Notes: generated by a model not told the origin, from the sequence alone. 64,000 bases of DNA from Paracoccaceae bacterium (GCA_003567315.1 PWZT01000037.1:124001-188000), one strand, 5' to 3'. Positions 9,586-20,025 are shown, numbered from the stretch's first letter. Made by a program: numbers and translations.

Positions 9586-11949
9586 ATGCAACAGCAGGGA
9601 ATGCCTTTTGGCGAAATCGCGGGGCTCAAGCATATGCAGAGCACAAGACGCAGTGCGATCATCAATGTGACAGTCCTGCTTCTGGGGGCGGTCAGCCTCG
9701 GCTTGTGCATCATCGCGCTTCTGCTCGATCAGGGGGCCTTATCGATGGCCCTTCTGACCAGCGGCGTTGCCATGCTTCTTCTGACCGGGAGCGCCATAGC
9801 TCTGCGCTGGCACACGCGCTGGCTTTCCACTCGCGAAAGCAGCCTGTTCGAGCAATTGCTCGGCAAGACAGAAAACGCCTGCCTGATCACGCAACCCGAC
9901 GGCACGATCATCTGGTCCAACGCGGCCGCGCAGGCGGAATTCCCTGTGTCCGAGGGCAGCGATATCACCGCAATCTTCGCCGATCTGCATGCCGAACCCG
10001 AGGTGATCGCCACGCGGCTGCAACAGCAGGCGCTCGATGATGGAACGGCAGAGCATGTGGTCGCGCAATCCGACACCCGGCCGCGCTACGAGGTGACGCG
10101 GCTAGAAGCCGATCTGCTGCTCTGGCGCATCACCGAGACAGAGCCCGCCGACTGGCGCGACAAGCTGCCCGGCATGATGGTACAGTTCGACGCGGGTGGG
10201 CAGCTTGCCTATGCCAGCCCGGCGCTGCGCAGGCTTTTGCCGGATCACATGCTCACGCGCCGCGCGCTTCTGTTCTCGGATCACCCTCCCGAGCCAGGTC
10301 TGCCCATACCGCTCGACCACCTCCCCTCCGACATCCCCTATTGCGCGCTGCGCCTGCCCGCGCCGACAGAGGCGGAGCAGAGCTATCTGATCTACAGCCA
10401 CACCGGCGCCCAGCGTGACCATGACAGCACCACCGGGCTGTCGGAAACACGCCAGTTGCAGAAACTCCCTGTCGGGCTGGCGCAGATCGATACCGATGGC
10501 AAGCTGTGTTACCTCAATGACGAGGCCCGCAGGCTGTTGCATCTGCGCGAGCGTCAATCCGCCCTGCTCAGCGACCTGCTCGAAGGGCTGGGGCGGCCGG
10601 TGCTGGAATGGATCGCGGATATGGCCTCGGGGCGGCTCTCCGGCTCGACCGAGATCATGCGGCTGACCAACGCCGCCTCCGAGACCTATCTGAAAGTCAC
10701 GCTCTGCAAGCCCGTGCCGGGCGGGAGCGGGCATGTCACGGCCGTTCTGAGCGATGTGACCGAGTTCAAATCACTCGAGGCGAAATTCACCCAGAGCCAG
10801 AAAATGCAGGCGATCGGCCAGCTTGCCGGGGGTGTGGCGCATGATTTCAACAATCTGCTGACCGCGATTGCCGGGCATTGCGATCTGCTGCTCTTGCGTC
10901 ATGACCGGCATGATCCGGACTACCCCGAACTCATGCAGATCCAGCAAAACGCCAATCGTGCCGCAGCGCTTGTGCGCCAGCTCCTCGCGCTGTCGCGCAA
11001 GCAGAGCCTCGAATTCGAGACGGTTGATCTGGAAGAGACCATCGAGGACGCGATCCATCTGCTCAACCGTCTGGTGGGCGAGAAGATCACGCTCACGCTG
11101 CATCATGACGAGGATGTCCGACCGATCCGGTCCGACAAGCGCCAGTTCGAGCAGGTGCTCATGAACCTCGTCGTCAATGCGCGCGATGCCCTGCCAATGG
11201 GCGGCGAAATCCGGATCGAGACTGCCTCCTGCAACCTGCCACATGGGCTCTCGCGGCCCGAGGTCGATCTCCCGCCGGGCGAATATACCCGCATCCGGAT
11301 CAGCGATGACGGTATCGGGATTCCGCAAGCGCTGCTGGCCAAGGTGTTCGATCCGTTCTTCACCACCAAGCGACAGGGCGAAGGCACGGGGCTTGGCCTC
11401 TCGACAGTGTACGGCATCGTGAAGCAATCGGGCGGTTATATCTTTGTCGACAGTGAAGAGGGTGTCGGCACTGTTTTCACCCTCTATTTCACGGCTCAGA
11501 AAGAGCCTGTGGTCGAAGCGCCGGTCGCCGAACCCGCAGCGATGCAGGCCGCGCCGCTTCAAAGCGAAAACGCGCTGATCATGCTGGTGGAAGATGAAGC
11601 CCCGGTGCGCTCTTTCGCTGCGCGCGCGCTCGAATTGCAGGGCCATCAGGTCATTGCCGCGGAAAGCGGCGAGGCCGCGCTCGAAATCCTGCGCGACCCT
11701 TCGGTGCGACCGGATTGCTTTGTCACCGATGTCATCATGCCCGGCCTCGATGGGCCGGGCTGGATCACGCAAATCCGCGACCGTTTCCCCGATACGCCGG
11801 TTCTTTTCATGTCGGGCTATGCCGAAGACAGTCTCCGCGCAGCCCAGGCGCGCATCAGCCACGCGGCCTTCCTCGGCAAACCCTTCTCGCTGGCAGAATT
11901 CACCAGCACTGTGAACGCGCAGCTTCGCAAGCGCGCCGAGGCTGCGTGA
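9586..11949 (+). CDS. cckA: Hybrid histidine kinase CckA
   Basis: A 787-residue membrane kinase heading the CckA-ChpT-CtrA relay, which controls cell cycle, motility and gene transfer in alphaproteobacteria. Two transmembrane helices lie at about 25-75, then PAS-like regions ([18 protein letters not shown] and [19 protein letters not shown]). The dimerisation helix carries the phospho-His at about 419 in [15 protein letters not shown], the CckA-type H-box. The ATP domain has N ([10 protein letters not shown]), [15 protein letters not shown] and [15 protein letters not shown]-terminal receiver has its Asp at about 715 ([11 protein letters not shown]). Its partner chpT is also in this window. 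Confidence 0.93.
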   Translation: MQQQGMPFGEIAGLKHMQSTRRSAIINVTVLLLGAVSLGLCIIALLLDQGALSMALLTSGVAMLLLTGSAIALRWHTRWLSTRESSLFEQLLGKTENACLITQPDGTIIWSNAAAQAEFPVSEGSDITAIFADLHAEPEVIATRLQQQALDDGTAEHVVAQSDTRPRYEVTRLEADLLLWRITETEPADWRDKLPGMMVQFDAGGQLAYASPALRRLLPDHMLTRRALLFSDHPPEPGLPIPLDHLPSDIPYCALRLPAPTEAEQSYLIYSHTGAQRDHDSTTGLSETRQLQKLPVGLAQIDTDGKLCYLNDEARRLLHLRERQSALLSDLLEGLGRPVLEWIADMASGRLSGSTEIMRLTNAASETYLKVTLCKPVPGGSGHVTAVLSDVTEFKSLEAKFTQSQKMQAIGQLAGGVAHDFNNLLTAIAGHCDLLLLRHDRHDPDYPELMQIQQNANRAAALVRQLLALSRKQSLEFETVDLEETIEDAIHLLNRLVGEKITLTLHHDEDVRPIRSDKRQFEQVLMNLVVNARDALPMGGEIRIETASCNLPHGLSRPEVDLPPGEYTRIRISDDGIGIPQALLAKVFDPFFTTKRQGEGTGLGLSTVYGIVKQSGGYIFVDSEEGVGTVFTLYFTAQKEPVVEAPVAEPAAMQAAPLQSENALIMLVEDEAPVRSFAARALELQGHQVIAAESGEAALEILRDPSVRPDCFVTDVIMPGLDGPGWITQIRDRFPDTPVLFMSGYAEDSLRAAQARISHAAFLGKPFSLAEFTSTVNAQLRKRAEAA

Positions 11950-12011
11950 GCTGACCAAACGGCCGCGCAATCGCGCTTGTCATGCCCGGCAAGGCGTGCA
12001 AGATACTACAC

Positions 12012-12914
12012 ATGATAAATACCGAAGCCGAAGCGCGCCCGCTCACGGGCATGTTCTGGATGTTTGTGACGGGTCTGTGCTTTGTCGCCGTCACGGCGCT
12101 CGTGAAATATCTGGGCGACGACATGCCCGCCGCGCAATCGGCCTTCCTGCGCTATCTGCTGGGCCTTGTCTTCCTTCTCCCGATGATCGCCTCGCTCAGA
12201 GCCGTCACCTTCACCCCCCGCAACCTGACATTTTTCAGTCTGCGCGGGCTCGTCCACGGGCTCGGGGTCATCCTGTGGTTCTATGCCATGACCCAGATCC
12301 CGCTCGCCGAGGTCACGGCGATGAATTATCTCTCGCCGATCTATGTCGCCATCGGGGCCGCGCTGTTTCTGGGCGAAAGGCTCGCCGCGCGCCGGATCAT
12401 CGCCGTTCTGATCGCATTTCTGGGCGCGCTGATCATCCTGCGGCCCGGGATCCGCGAGATCTCTCCCGGCCATATCGCCATGATCGGCACGGCGATCCTC
12501 TTCGCTGCTTCCTATCTGATGGCCAAACGCATGTCGGGGCAGGTCAATGCCGCGGTCGTTGTCGGCATGCTGTCGATCACGGTCACGATCTGCCTCGCGC
12601 CCTTCGCCTTCGCCGTCTGGGTGCCGCCCACGGCCACGCAGCTTTTCTGGCTGTTCTGGGTCGCGGCCTTCGCCACGGGCGGCCATTACGCGATGACGCT
12701 GGCCTTCGCCGCAGCCCCGGTCACTGTCACCCAGCCCGTGACCTTCCTTCAGCTTGTCTGGGCGGTCATCCTCGGCGCCGTCGTCTTCGGCGAAGCGGTC
12801 GATGTCTTCGTCGTGCTCGGCGGGCTCGTGATCATGTCCTCGGTGCTCTTCATCACATGGCGCGAGGCCGTGCTGCGCCGCCAGATCCGCGCAGCCTCGG
12901 TACAGGCAAGCTGA
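12012..12914 (+). CDS. EamA/DMT-family transporter
   Basis: A 300-residue inner-membrane protein with about ten helices in two EamA repeats, typical of small-metabolite exporters of the drug/metabolite transporter superfamily. Visible elements are FLRYLLGLVFLLPM, the conserved MTQIPLAEVTAMNYLSPIYVAI at the end of repeat 1, and PVTVTQPVTFLQLVWAVILGAVVFGE in repeat 2. I chose the second Met (MINTEAEARPLTG); an ATG at 11982 would add ten residues without a clear ribosome site. Substrate unknown. Confidence 0.85.
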   Translation: MINTEAEARPLTGMFWMFVTGLCFVAVTALVKYLGDDMPAAQSAFLRYLLGLVFLLPMIASLRAVTFTPRNLTFFSLRGLVHGLGVILWFYAMTQIPLAEVTAMNYLSPIYVAIGAALFLGERLAARRIIAVLIAFLGALIILRPGIREISPGHIAMIGTAILFAASYLMAKRMSGQVNAAVVVGMLSITVTICLAPFAFAVWVPPTATQLFWLFWVAAFATGGHYAMTLAFAAAPVTVTQPVTFLQLVWAVILGAVVFGEAVDVFVVLGGLVIMSSVLFITWREAVLRRQIRAASVQAS

Positions 12915-12925
12915 GCGCGACGCGC

Positions 12926-13666
12926 TCAGAGCTCCTCCATCACCGCGTCCGAGACCTCGAAATTCGCCGTGACATTCTGGACGTCATCATCATCCTCGAG
13001 CGCCTCGATCAGCTTCATCAGCGCGCGCGCCCCCTCGAGGTCAAGCTCGGTCGTGGTCTGCGGTTTCCAGACCAGCCGGGTGCTTTCCGCCTCACCAAGG
13101 CTTGCCTCGAGTGCGGCGGAGACCACCGCGAGATCCGTATCCGCGCACCAGATCACATGCCCCTCTTCCGAGCTTTCCACATCCTCGGCCCCCGCATCGA
13201 TCGCCGCGAGCAGGACGCTCTCGGCATCGCCCGCGCTGACCGGATAGACCACCTGCCCCTTGCGGTCGAACATGAAAGCGACCGAGCCTGTCTCGCCCAG
13301 ATTGCCGCCATTCTTGGAAAACGTCGACCGCACATTCGAGGCCGTGCGATTGCGATTGTCGGTCATCGCCTCGACAAGGACGGCCACGCCCCCCGGGCCA
13401 TAGCCCTCATAGCGGATTTCATCATAGCTTTCCGCGTCGCCGCCCTGCGATTTCTTGATCGCGCGCTCGATATTGTCCTTGGGCATCGAGGCCGCCTTGG
13501 CCTCTTTCACCGCCAACCGCAGGCGCGGGTTTTTTTCGGGGTCCGGATCGCCCATCTTGGCCGCGACCGTGATTTCCTTGGAAAGCTTCGAGAACAGCTT
13601 CGCGCGCACCGCATCCTGACGGCCCTTGCGATGCTGAATATTGGCCCATTTGGAATGGCCTGCCAT
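12926..13666 (-). CDS. YebC/PmpR-family protein
   Basis: A 246-residue soluble protein beginning [19 protein letters not shown], the family signature, with [28 protein letters not shown] and [14 protein letters not shown]. The family includes DNA-binding regulators (PmpR) and, in more recent work, factors that relieve ribosome stalling at polyproline. The sequence does not show which applies. It converges with the DMT transporter gene, 11 bp apart. Confidence 0.93.
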   Translation of the reverse strand: MAGHSKWANIQHRKGRQDAVRAKLFSKLSKEITVAAKMGDPDPEKNPRLRLAVKEAKAASMPKDNIERAIKKSQGGDAESYDEIRYEGYGPGGVAVLVEAMTDNRNRTASNVRSTFSKNGGNLGETGSVAFMFDRKGQVVYPVSAGDAESVLLAAIDAGAEDVESSEEGHVIWCADTDLAVVSAALEASLGEAESTRLVWKPQTTTELDLEGARALMKLIEALEDDDDVQNVTANFEVSDAVMEEL

Positions 13667-13754
13667 GATCCCCTCCGGCGTCTTTGCCCTGTCGGCTGCG
13701 TGTTTAGACCAGCGTCGCGCCTGTGAGCAAGCCCAACTGCCGCGCCCGTCCCAT

Positions 13755-13778
13755 GAAAAAAGCCCGCCGGAGCGGGCT
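13755..13778 (-). terminator. Rho-independent terminator of carD
   Basis: On the minus strand AGCCCGC-TCCG-GCGGGCT is followed by six T. It lies 24 bp after the carD stop and before yebC, so carD and yebC are probably separate units. Confidence 0.85.
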
Positions 13779-13801
13779 GATTTCCAGTGTCACAAGCCCA
13801 A

Positions 13802-14308
13802 TCAGGCCGCGCGCGAGACCAGCACGTCATTGACCTGCTTTTGCGCAATCATCTCGTCGCCACCGGCGACGGCCGCGACTTCGCGCGTCAGCCGCTCCAG
13901 CGCGGCCTCATAGAGCTGGCGCTCGGAATAGGACTGCTCGCGCTGGTCATCGTTGCGATGCAGATCGCGCACCACTTCGGCAATCGCGAGCAGATCGCCT
14001 GAATTGATCTTCTGTTCATATTCCTGTGCCCGGCGCGACCACATGGCCCGCTTCACGCGTGCCTTGCCCTTCAGCGTCGCAAGTGCCTTGTCCACCAGTT
14101 CGGGCGAGGCCAGCGAGCGCATGCCCACAGTCGTCGCCTTGTGCGTCGGCACGCGCAGAGTCATCTTCTCTTTCTCGAAGGAAATGACGAAAAGTTCCAG
14201 CTTCAGCCCGGCGATTTCCTGCTCTTCGATCGACACGATCTGCCCGACCCCATGGGCCGGATACACAACATATTCATTCGGACGAAACTCGATTTTCTTC
14301 TTCGACAT
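13802..14308 (-). CDS. carD: CarD/CdnL-type RNA polymerase-binding regulator
   Basis: A 168-residue protein of the CarD_CdnL_TRCF family, which binds the RNA polymerase beta subunit and stabilises open promoter complexes, often at rRNA promoters. The N-terminal Tudor-like domain (FRPNEYVVYPAHGVGQIVSIEEQEIAG) contacts polymerase. The C-terminal helical domain (RRAQEYEQKINSGDLLAIAEVVRDLH) touches promoter DNA. Length and order match alphaproteobacterial members. Confidence 0.93.
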   Translation of the reverse strand: MSKKKIEFRPNEYVVYPAHGVGQIVSIEEQEIAGLKLELFVISFEKEKMTLRVPTHKATTVGMRSLASPELVDKALATLKGKARVKRAMWSRRAQEYEQKINSGDLLAIAEVVRDLHRNDDQREQSYSERQLYEAALERLTREVAAVAGGDEMIAQKQVNDVLVSRAA

Positions 14309-14395
14309 TCACATCTTCCCCTCTGGTCTCACACACCGCAAAAGAAGCCACCACAGGAACCCCACGCTCCTGCAAGACCTCATGATATTGCGACA

Positions 14396-14422
14396 AAAAA
14401 ACGGCAGCTGGCAGCACTGCCG
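14396..14422 (-). terminator. Rho-independent terminator of fdxA
   Basis: On the minus strand CGGCAG and CTGCCG pair around a 9-nt loop, followed by six T, about 95 bp after the fdxA stop. Confidence 0.75.
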
Positions 14423-14516
14423 GGGTGAGACGGTTTCATTTATGAATGATTCCATAACACAAAAAGCCGCCGAATCAAAGCGCATCGCTATCACTCAAGT
14501 GACACGATTGCGCGAA

Positions 14517-14855
14517 TCAGCCGCCTTCGCCGGGAGCTTCGGAGAAATACTTGTCCAGCTTGCCGGTTTCGCCATCGCGCTCCTCGGCGCCGGGCAGCGG
14601 GTCTTTCTTGGTGATGATCACCGGCCATTTCTCGGAATACTTGCGGTTGAAATCCACCCAGTCTTCCATGTCCGGCTCAGTGTCGGGGCGGATCGCATCG
14701 GCGGGGCATTCGGGCTCGCACACGCCGCAATCAATGCATTCATCCGGATGAATGACCAGCATGTTCTCGCCCTCATAGAAGCAATCGACCGGGCAGACCT
14801 CGACACAATCCGTGTATTTGCATGCAATACAATTGTCGATCACCACATAGGTCAT
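14517..14855 (-). CDS. fdxA: 7Fe ferredoxin FdxA
   Basis: A 112-residue ferredoxin with one 3Fe-4S and one 4Fe-4S cluster. The N-terminal ligands are in [17 protein letters not shown] and the second set in [12 protein letters not shown]. The acidic C-terminal extension ([15 protein letters not shown] onward) is the usual extra helix of FdxA proteins. It is a soluble electron carrier. It is followed by its own terminator and preceded, 69 bp away, by the S4-domain gene on the same strand. Confidence 0.95.
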   Translation of the reverse strand: MTYVVIDNCIACKYTDCVEVCPVDCFYEGENMLVIHPDECIDCGVCEPECPADAIRPDTEPDMEDWVDFNRKYSEKWPVIITKKDPLPGAEERDGETGKLDKYFSEAPGEGG

Positions 14856-14924
14856 GAAAGCGTCCTCGATCCTGGGCGGCGCTTCGGCGCGCGTGTCGCA
14901 GGGGACATAATCCAGCGCCTGCGA

Positions 14925-15302
14925 TCAATCAAGCGCATCCGGCCGTGGCGCGGCAAAACGCCGGCGCGCGGCCTTGTCGGGCCGCCCGCCGGGCAAAGGG
15001 CGCGGGCGCGAGAGGTCGGGCTCGGGCGGGGGTGGCGAGAGATCCTCATAGAGCGCGCGCGCCTCGGGAGCAGGCCCGCGCCGCGTGCCCAGCTCCAGAA
15101 TACGCGCCACGATCACGCGCGGGCCAAGCGCGAAAGTCAGCACATCGCCCGCACTCACCGCATGGGCGGGCTTCGCGATGCGCTGCGCATTCACGCGCAC
15201 GCCCGGCCCCTCGATCAGCTTGACTGCCAACGCGCGCGATTTCACGAAGCGCGCCTGCCAGAGCCATTTGTCGAGCCGCAGCGTGGGTCGCTTCTCGCTC
15301 AC
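14925..15302 (-). CDS. S4-domain RNA-binding protein (Hsp15-like)
   Basis: A 125-residue protein with an S4 fold at the N-terminus (LRLDKWLWQARFVKSRALAVKLIEGPGVRVNAQRIAKPAHAV), as in heat-shock protein 15, which rescues stalled 50S subunits. The tail is Arg- and Pro-rich. It starts 4 bp after the SUV3-like helicase stop on the same strand, so the two RNA proteins probably share a transcript. Confidence 0.88.
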   Translation of the reverse strand: MSEKRPTLRLDKWLWQARFVKSRALAVKLIEGPGVRVNAQRIAKPAHAVSAGDVLTFALGPRVIVARILELGTRRGPAPEARALYEDLSPPPPEPDLSRPRPLPGGRPDKAARRRFAAPRPDALD

Positions 15303-15306
15303 GCGC

Positions 15307-18135
15307 TCATTCCTTAAGCTTCAGGCCCATCAATGCCGCCGCAAACGGGTTGTCGGGGTCGATCCGGTCGCTCTTGCGCGCGGGCCCAGCACTTTGGTCG
15401 CGCTTCGGCCCGGCATTGCGGTCGCGCGGCTTGCCCGACCCCGGCTTGGCACCTTTCGGCTTGCCACCCTTGCGCCGCCCCTCTTGCGGCTTGCGCTCGG
15501 GCCGCGCCTCCCGGCGCGGGCGCGGCGCCCATGTGAAGGTGTAGAAAACCTCGATTTCCTCGGCAGGCGGCGTTTCAGGAGCTTCACCTGTTGTCGGCGG
15601 CATCTCGGAGGGCGTCTCGGCCGCGTCATCCGTCGCGGGCGGTGTTTCGGATGGGGTTGCAGCCGCCGCATCTGTCGCGGCGTCCGCCGGATCACCCGCA
15701 GGTGCCTCGACCGCGCCATCCGCCACAGGGCCGGAGCCCGGCAGATCGGGCTTCACCTTCACCCGCTCGCCCTTCTCGGCCTTGTAGCCAAGCCCTTCCA
15801 TCAGATCGGCGAACTGCTCCAGCGTCGTGCCCGTGATCGAGAGCATATCGGGCGTCGCCTCGAACCCCGCGCGGCTGTCGCAGGCGCGCAGCAGATCGGC
15901 CAGCCGCTCCAGCATGTCGATCCGGATCGCGCGCGCGCCCGCCGGGCGGTAGCCTGCCATCAGATAATGCGTGGACGGCACCTCAGGGATATGCGGGATC
16001 GTCACCAGACCGGGCGGCGGGCTCTCGGGAAACTCCTCCAACCCGTCAGCGAGCGCGCGCAGCACCAGCCGCAACCGCGTCGGCGCGGGTTTCAGAAGCA
16101 ACGGCAGGAAGATCGTGTATTGCCCGAACCGCACCCCATGCTTGCGCAGCATGCCGCGCGCCTCCTGGTCGAGCGCCTTGACATCGGCGGCGATCTCTTC
16201 GCGCGGGATCACCCCCATCGCCTCGACCAGCCGGAAGGCAACACCGCGCGCAAGCCCGCTCAGGGTCTCGTCGCGCGACATGTTCAGAAGCGGCTCGAAC
16301 AGCGCCGCGATCTTGCGGTCGATGAAATGCTGCAACCGGCGGCGGACTTTCTCGGCCACATCCGGCCCCGCCTCGTCATCGACAAAGGCCTGCACCTGCG
16401 GGCGCAGCGCATCATCGCCGCGCATCAGCTTGCCGACCGCCGTCGTGCCCCACATCAACCCGCCCTGTTCGGTGAAATCGAACTCGGTGTCGGGCGCGTT
16501 GTAGAATTTGTCCGCGCGCAGATGAAACAGCGGCGTCAGCGCCGCAAGCGAGGCTTGCCGCAAGGTCTTGGCCTCATCGGCGCTCGCGGTCTTGTCCTGC
16601 CGGAACCGAAACCCTTCCAGCCGACCGATCAACTCGCCCTCGACCGTGACTTCGCCCTTGTCGTTCACCTCTGCCACAAGGCTCTCCTTCTGCTTCAACC
16701 GGCGCAGGAGCACACTGGTGCGCCGGTCAACAAATCTTTGAGTCAGCCGCTCATGCAGCGCGTCTGACAAGCGGTCTTCTACAGCGCGTGTTTCGCCACG
16801 CCAATGATTTTCATCATCGACCCAGCCTTTTCGCTGCGCGATATAGGTCCAGGTCCGGATATGGGCGAGGCGTCGCGACAGCGCGTCGATATCGCCATCG
16901 GTGCGGTCGATGCGCTTGATGTTGCGCGCGAGCCAGGCTGCCTCGATCCGCCCCTGCCCTTGCAGGAAATCGAAGATGCGCCCCAGAAGCCCGGCATGTT
17001 CCGCCGCCGAAATCCCTCGGAAATCGGGCACGCGGCAGACATCCCATAACAGCCGGAGGTCGCGCGCATCTTGCAGCCGGTCGCGGATCTCGGGCTGGGC
17101 AACAAGGGTCTTGAGCGCCACCACATCATCGGCGTCGCGCGCGCGGGCCAGCCAGTCATTGTCGGTCTGCCGCTCCAGCGCGGCGATCAGCCGCTCCGGC
17201 GCGCCGAAATCGAGCTTTGCATTGCGCCATTGCAGCTTGCGCGCGGGCAGGAAGCTGTGGCTCTCGATGGCCTCGATCACCTCATCGGGCAAGGGCCGCG
17301 CCTCGCCCGTCACCCCGAAAGAGCCATCATTCTGATACCGCCCCGCGCGCCCTGCGATTTGTGCCAGCTCATCGGGGCCCAGCGGGCGCATGCGGCGGCC
17401 ATCGAATTTGCGCGTGGCCGAAAACGCCACATGCTTGATGTCGAGATTGAGCCCCATCCCGATCGCATCGGTCGCAACCAGATAATCGACATCGCCATTC
17501 TGGTAGAGCGCGACCTGCGCGTTCCGTGTGCGCGGCGAAAGCGCCCCCATCACCACCGCGCAGCCACCCTTCTGACGTCGGATCAGTTCAGCAATCGCAT
17601 ACACATTTTCAACACTGAAACCCACGATTGCGCTGCGCGCAGGCATCCGGCTTATCTTTTTCGAACCCGAGTAGCTGAGTTGCGACATGCGCTCGCGGCG
17701 CTGAAAACTCACCCCCGGCACCAGCGCCGCGATCGCGCTGCGCATAGTGTCCGAGCCCATGAAAAGCGTCTCGTGCAGTCCCCGGGCAGACAGCAGCCGG
17801 TCGGTGAAGACATGCCCGCGCTCGGGGTCGGCGCAAAGCTGGATCTCGTCGATGGCCACGAAATCCGCGCCAATCTCCAGCGGCATCGCCTCGACCGTGC
17901 AGACCCAGTATTGCGTCCGGTCGGGCACGATCCGTTCCTCGCCGGTGACCAGCGCCACGCAATCGGGGCCGCGCAGTGCGCGAATACGGTCATAGACCTC
18001 GCGCGCGAGCAGGCGCAGCGGCAGGCCGATGACCCCGGTGCGATGCGCAAGCATCCGTTCGATGGCGTAATGTGTCTTGCCGGTATTCGTGGGACCGAGC
18101 ACCGCAACAGCCCGGGACTGCGCGCGCATATTCAT
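15307..18135 (-). CDS. SUV3-like ATP-dependent RNA helicase
   Basis: A 942-residue superfamily 2 helicase close to mitochondrial SUV3. Walker A is GPTNTGKTHYA near residue 17, the Walker B box is DEIQ (VAIDEIQLCADPERGH), and the later IAGRAGRYQNDGSFG is motif VI-like. SUV3 works with RNA degradation enzymes in mitochondria; the bacterial role is not established. I chose the ATG with GGGGGTAGGG just upstream. From about residue 800 the protein becomes low complexity, with repeated Glu-Thr-Pro-Pro, then a Lys/Arg/Gly tail (PKGAKPGSGKPRDRNAG) that probably binds RNA. Confidence 0.88.
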   Translation of the reverse strand: MNMRAQSRAVAVLGPTNTGKTHYAIERMLAHRTGVIGLPLRLLAREVYDRIRALRGPDCVALVTGEERIVPDRTQYWVCTVEAMPLEIGADFVAIDEIQLCADPERGHVFTDRLLSARGLHETLFMGSDTMRSAIAALVPGVSFQRRERMSQLSYSGSKKISRMPARSAIVGFSVENVYAIAELIRRQKGGCAVVMGALSPRTRNAQVALYQNGDVDYLVATDAIGMGLNLDIKHVAFSATRKFDGRRMRPLGPDELAQIAGRAGRYQNDGSFGVTGEARPLPDEVIEAIESHSFLPARKLQWRNAKLDFGAPERLIAALERQTDNDWLARARDADDVVALKTLVAQPEIRDRLQDARDLRLLWDVCRVPDFRGISAAEHAGLLGRIFDFLQGQGRIEAAWLARNIKRIDRTDGDIDALSRRLAHIRTWTYIAQRKGWVDDENHWRGETRAVEDRLSDALHERLTQRFVDRRTSVLLRRLKQKESLVAEVNDKGEVTVEGELIGRLEGFRFRQDKTASADEAKTLRQASLAALTPLFHLRADKFYNAPDTEFDFTEQGGLMWGTTAVGKLMRGDDALRPQVQAFVDDEAGPDVAEKVRRRLQHFIDRKIAALFEPLLNMSRDETLSGLARGVAFRLVEAMGVIPREEIAADVKALDQEARGMLRKHGVRFGQYTIFLPLLLKPAPTRLRLVLRALADGLEEFPESPPPGLVTIPHIPEVPSTHYLMAGYRPAGARAIRIDMLERLADLLRACDSRAGFEATPDMLSITGTTLEQFADLMEGLGYKAEKGERVKVKPDLPGSGPVADGAVEAPAGDPADAATDAAAATPSETPPATDDAAETPSEMPPTTGEAPETPPAEEIEVFYTFTWAPRPRREARPERKPQEGRRKGGKPKGAKPGSGKPRDRNAGPKRDQSAGPARKSDRIDPDNPFAAALMGLKLKE

Positions 18136-18170
18136 CTGCCCTACCCCCAAGGCCCGTGTGGCTTTGCTCT

Positions 18171-18734
18171 CTAGATTTCGGTGCCCGACAGGCGCCGCTC
18201 CAGCCGTTCGATTGCAGTTCTTACGTCATCACGATGGGGATGTATAGCATTGGCCGCCTTGTAGGCCCGATAGGCGCGATCATAGGCTTCGATGTCTTCC
18301 AGAATGCGCCCCACCCCGGCCAGCGCCGAGAAATGCATCGGGTTGAGGCTGAGCGTCTGTTGCAGATCATCCATCGCGAGCCCCAGACGCCCATCCATGA
18401 ACCAGGCGGTCGCGCGCGCATGATAGCCTTCAGCGAAATCGGGCGCATGGTCGATCAGCGCGCTGAAATGGTCGATGGCGGCCGAGGTATCCCCGCGCTC
18501 CATCGCCTCGCGCCCGCGTTGCAGCAGCAGATCCGCACTGGCCGAGCCCGACCGCGACCACAACCGCCCGATCTGGCGCTCGATCCGCTGCCAGCGCGGC
18601 TGATCCGGCGCGCGCAATTCTTCCAGAAGCTCAAGCGCTTCTTCCGATTGCGCCACATTGCTGGCTTGCGCGGGTGCCAGGGCGAAAAACCCTGCAAATG
18701 CCGCAACGGCACAATTGAGAATGGCGCACTTCAT
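18171..18734 (-). CDS. Exported tetratricopeptide-repeat protein
   Basis: A 187-residue protein with a signal peptide (MKCAILNCAVAAFAGFFA to APAQA) and helices forming about three TPR units: LLLQRGREAMERGDTSAAIDHFSALIDHAP, AEGYHARATAWFMDGRLGLAMDDLQQ and the following pair. It is likely a periplasmic scaffold. Upstream in-frame Met codons at 18740 and 18776 are possible. Transcribed 36 bp ahead of the helicase gene on the same strand. Confidence 0.8.
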   Translation of the reverse strand: MKCAILNCAVAAFAGFFALAPAQASNVAQSEEALELLEELRAPDQPRWQRIERQIGRLWSRSGSASADLLLQRGREAMERGDTSAAIDHFSALIDHAPDFAEGYHARATAWFMDGRLGLAMDDLQQTLSLNPMHFSALAGVGRILEDIEAYDRAYRAYKAANAIHPHRDDVRTAIERLERRLSGTEI

Positions 18735-18805
18735 ACCCATAGTGACGAGTGTAGCGCATTTGCCGCATGAATCCATATCTGCGGCATCACAAAACGGAGC
18801 ATATG

Positions 18806-19093
18806 ATGAGCGATATCCTGACCCATGCTGTTGACGCGCTGAGCGCGCGGCTCTCCGACGGGTTCGATGGCACGGCGAAATTCGAGATCGAAGGCGAAGG
18901 CACGATCATGGTCGATGAAAACGGCGTGCGTGTCGGCGATGAAGAGGCCGATGTCACCATGACCGCCAGCGCCGAGACCTTTCAGGGCATCATCGAGGGC
19001 GATGTGAATCCGACCACGGCCTTCATGTCGGGCAAGCTGAAGATCGATGGAAATATGGGGCTGGCCATGAAGCTGGGGTCGGCGCTGAGCTGA
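18806..19093 (+). CDS. SCP2 sterol-transfer-like domain protein
   Basis: A 95-residue single-domain protein of the SCP2 fold, usually a lipid or hydrophobic-ligand carrier. The characteristic run is GTIMVDENGVRVGDEEADVTMTAS, then DVNPTTAFMSGKLKIDGNMGLAMKLG. GGAG lies 7-10 bp before the chosen ATG. Its stop overlaps the hydrolase start by one base, which suggests the pair acts on a common lipid. Confidence 0.88.
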   Translation: MSDILTHAVDALSARLSDGFDGTAKFEIEGEGTIMVDENGVRVGDEEADVTMTASAETFQGIIEGDVNPTTAFMSGKLKIDGNMGLAMKLGSALS

Positions 19094-20025
19094 TGCCTAC
19101 GCCGTTCTTCGCGGATGTCGCTGACGCGCCTGCCCCCGCGCAGATGCGCTGGATGCATGCGGAGGACGGGGTAAGGCTGCGGATCGCGCTCTGGCCGTGC
19201 GGGCCGAAAGGCATGGTCGCCATTTTTCCGGGCCGCACCGAAGTGATCGAGAAATATGGCCGCGTTGTCACGGAGGTGCTGGCGCAGGGCTATGGCGCGG
19301 CTGTCATCGACTGGCGCGGGCAAGGTCTTTCGGATCGTGTGGAGAACCGCCCGCTGCTGGGGGATGTGGCTGATTTCGCGTTCTATCAGCGCGATGTCGC
19401 AACTTACAGCGCAGCACTCGACGCCTTCGCCCCGGACGCGCCGCGCTTCGTGCTTGCACATTCCATGGGCGGTTGCATCGCTTTGCGGGCGCTGATCGAG
19501 GGGTTCGCGGCGCGCGCAGTGAGTTTTTCCGCGCCGATGTGGGGGTTGCGGCTGAGCAATTCCACGCGCCGCGCTGTTGTGACGATGACCTCGGCCCTGC
19601 GTCTGGCGCGACTGGATTTGCGCGAAATCCCCGGCGCGGGCGTGGAGTTCCGGCTTTGGGAAAATCCGTTTGATACCAATGAACTGACGGGTGATCTTGA
19701 AACCTATGCCTGGATGCAGGCGCAGGTTCAGCGCCATCACGAACTGCGCCTTGGCGCGCCCAGCCTGCGCTGGCTGGTCGCGGCGCTAACCGAAACAAGG
19801 GCGCTCGCGCACCTCCCGCCTCCTGATCTGCCCACATATTGCGGGGTAGGCACGCGCGAGGTGCTGGTCTCGGTTGACGCGATTTCTGCGCGGATGGCCG
19901 ATTGGCCGAAGGGGCGCTTGCGCGTGTTCGACGGCGCGTTGCATGAGTTGCTGATGGAACGCGCCGACATCCGCGGACCCTTCCTGCAAGACAGCCTTGC
20001 GCTGTTTGCAGCAAATCAGGACTGA
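19093..20025 (+). CDS. Alpha/beta hydrolase, lysophospholipase-like
   Basis: A 310-residue serine hydrolase resembling PldB-type lysophospholipases. The oxyanion region is FPGRTEVIEKYGR, DWRGQGLSDR is the family loop, and the nucleophile Ser (about 124) is in LAHSMGGCIALR. The catalytic His is likely in GALHELLMER near the end. It is coupled to the SCP2-like gene. No signal peptide, so it is probably cytosolic or membrane-associated. Confidence 0.85.
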   Translation: MPTPFFADVADAPAPAQMRWMHAEDGVRLRIALWPCGPKGMVAIFPGRTEVIEKYGRVVTEVLAQGYGAAVIDWRGQGLSDRVENRPLLGDVADFAFYQRDVATYSAALDAFAPDAPRFVLAHSMGGCIALRALIEGFAARAVSFSAPMWGLRLSNSTRRAVVTMTSALRLARLDLREIPGAGVEFRLWENPFDTNELTGDLETYAWMQAQVQRHHELRLGAPSLRWLVAALTETRALAHLPPPDLPTYCGVGTREVLVSVDAISARMADWPKGRLRVFDGALHELLMERADIRGPFLQDSLALFAANQD

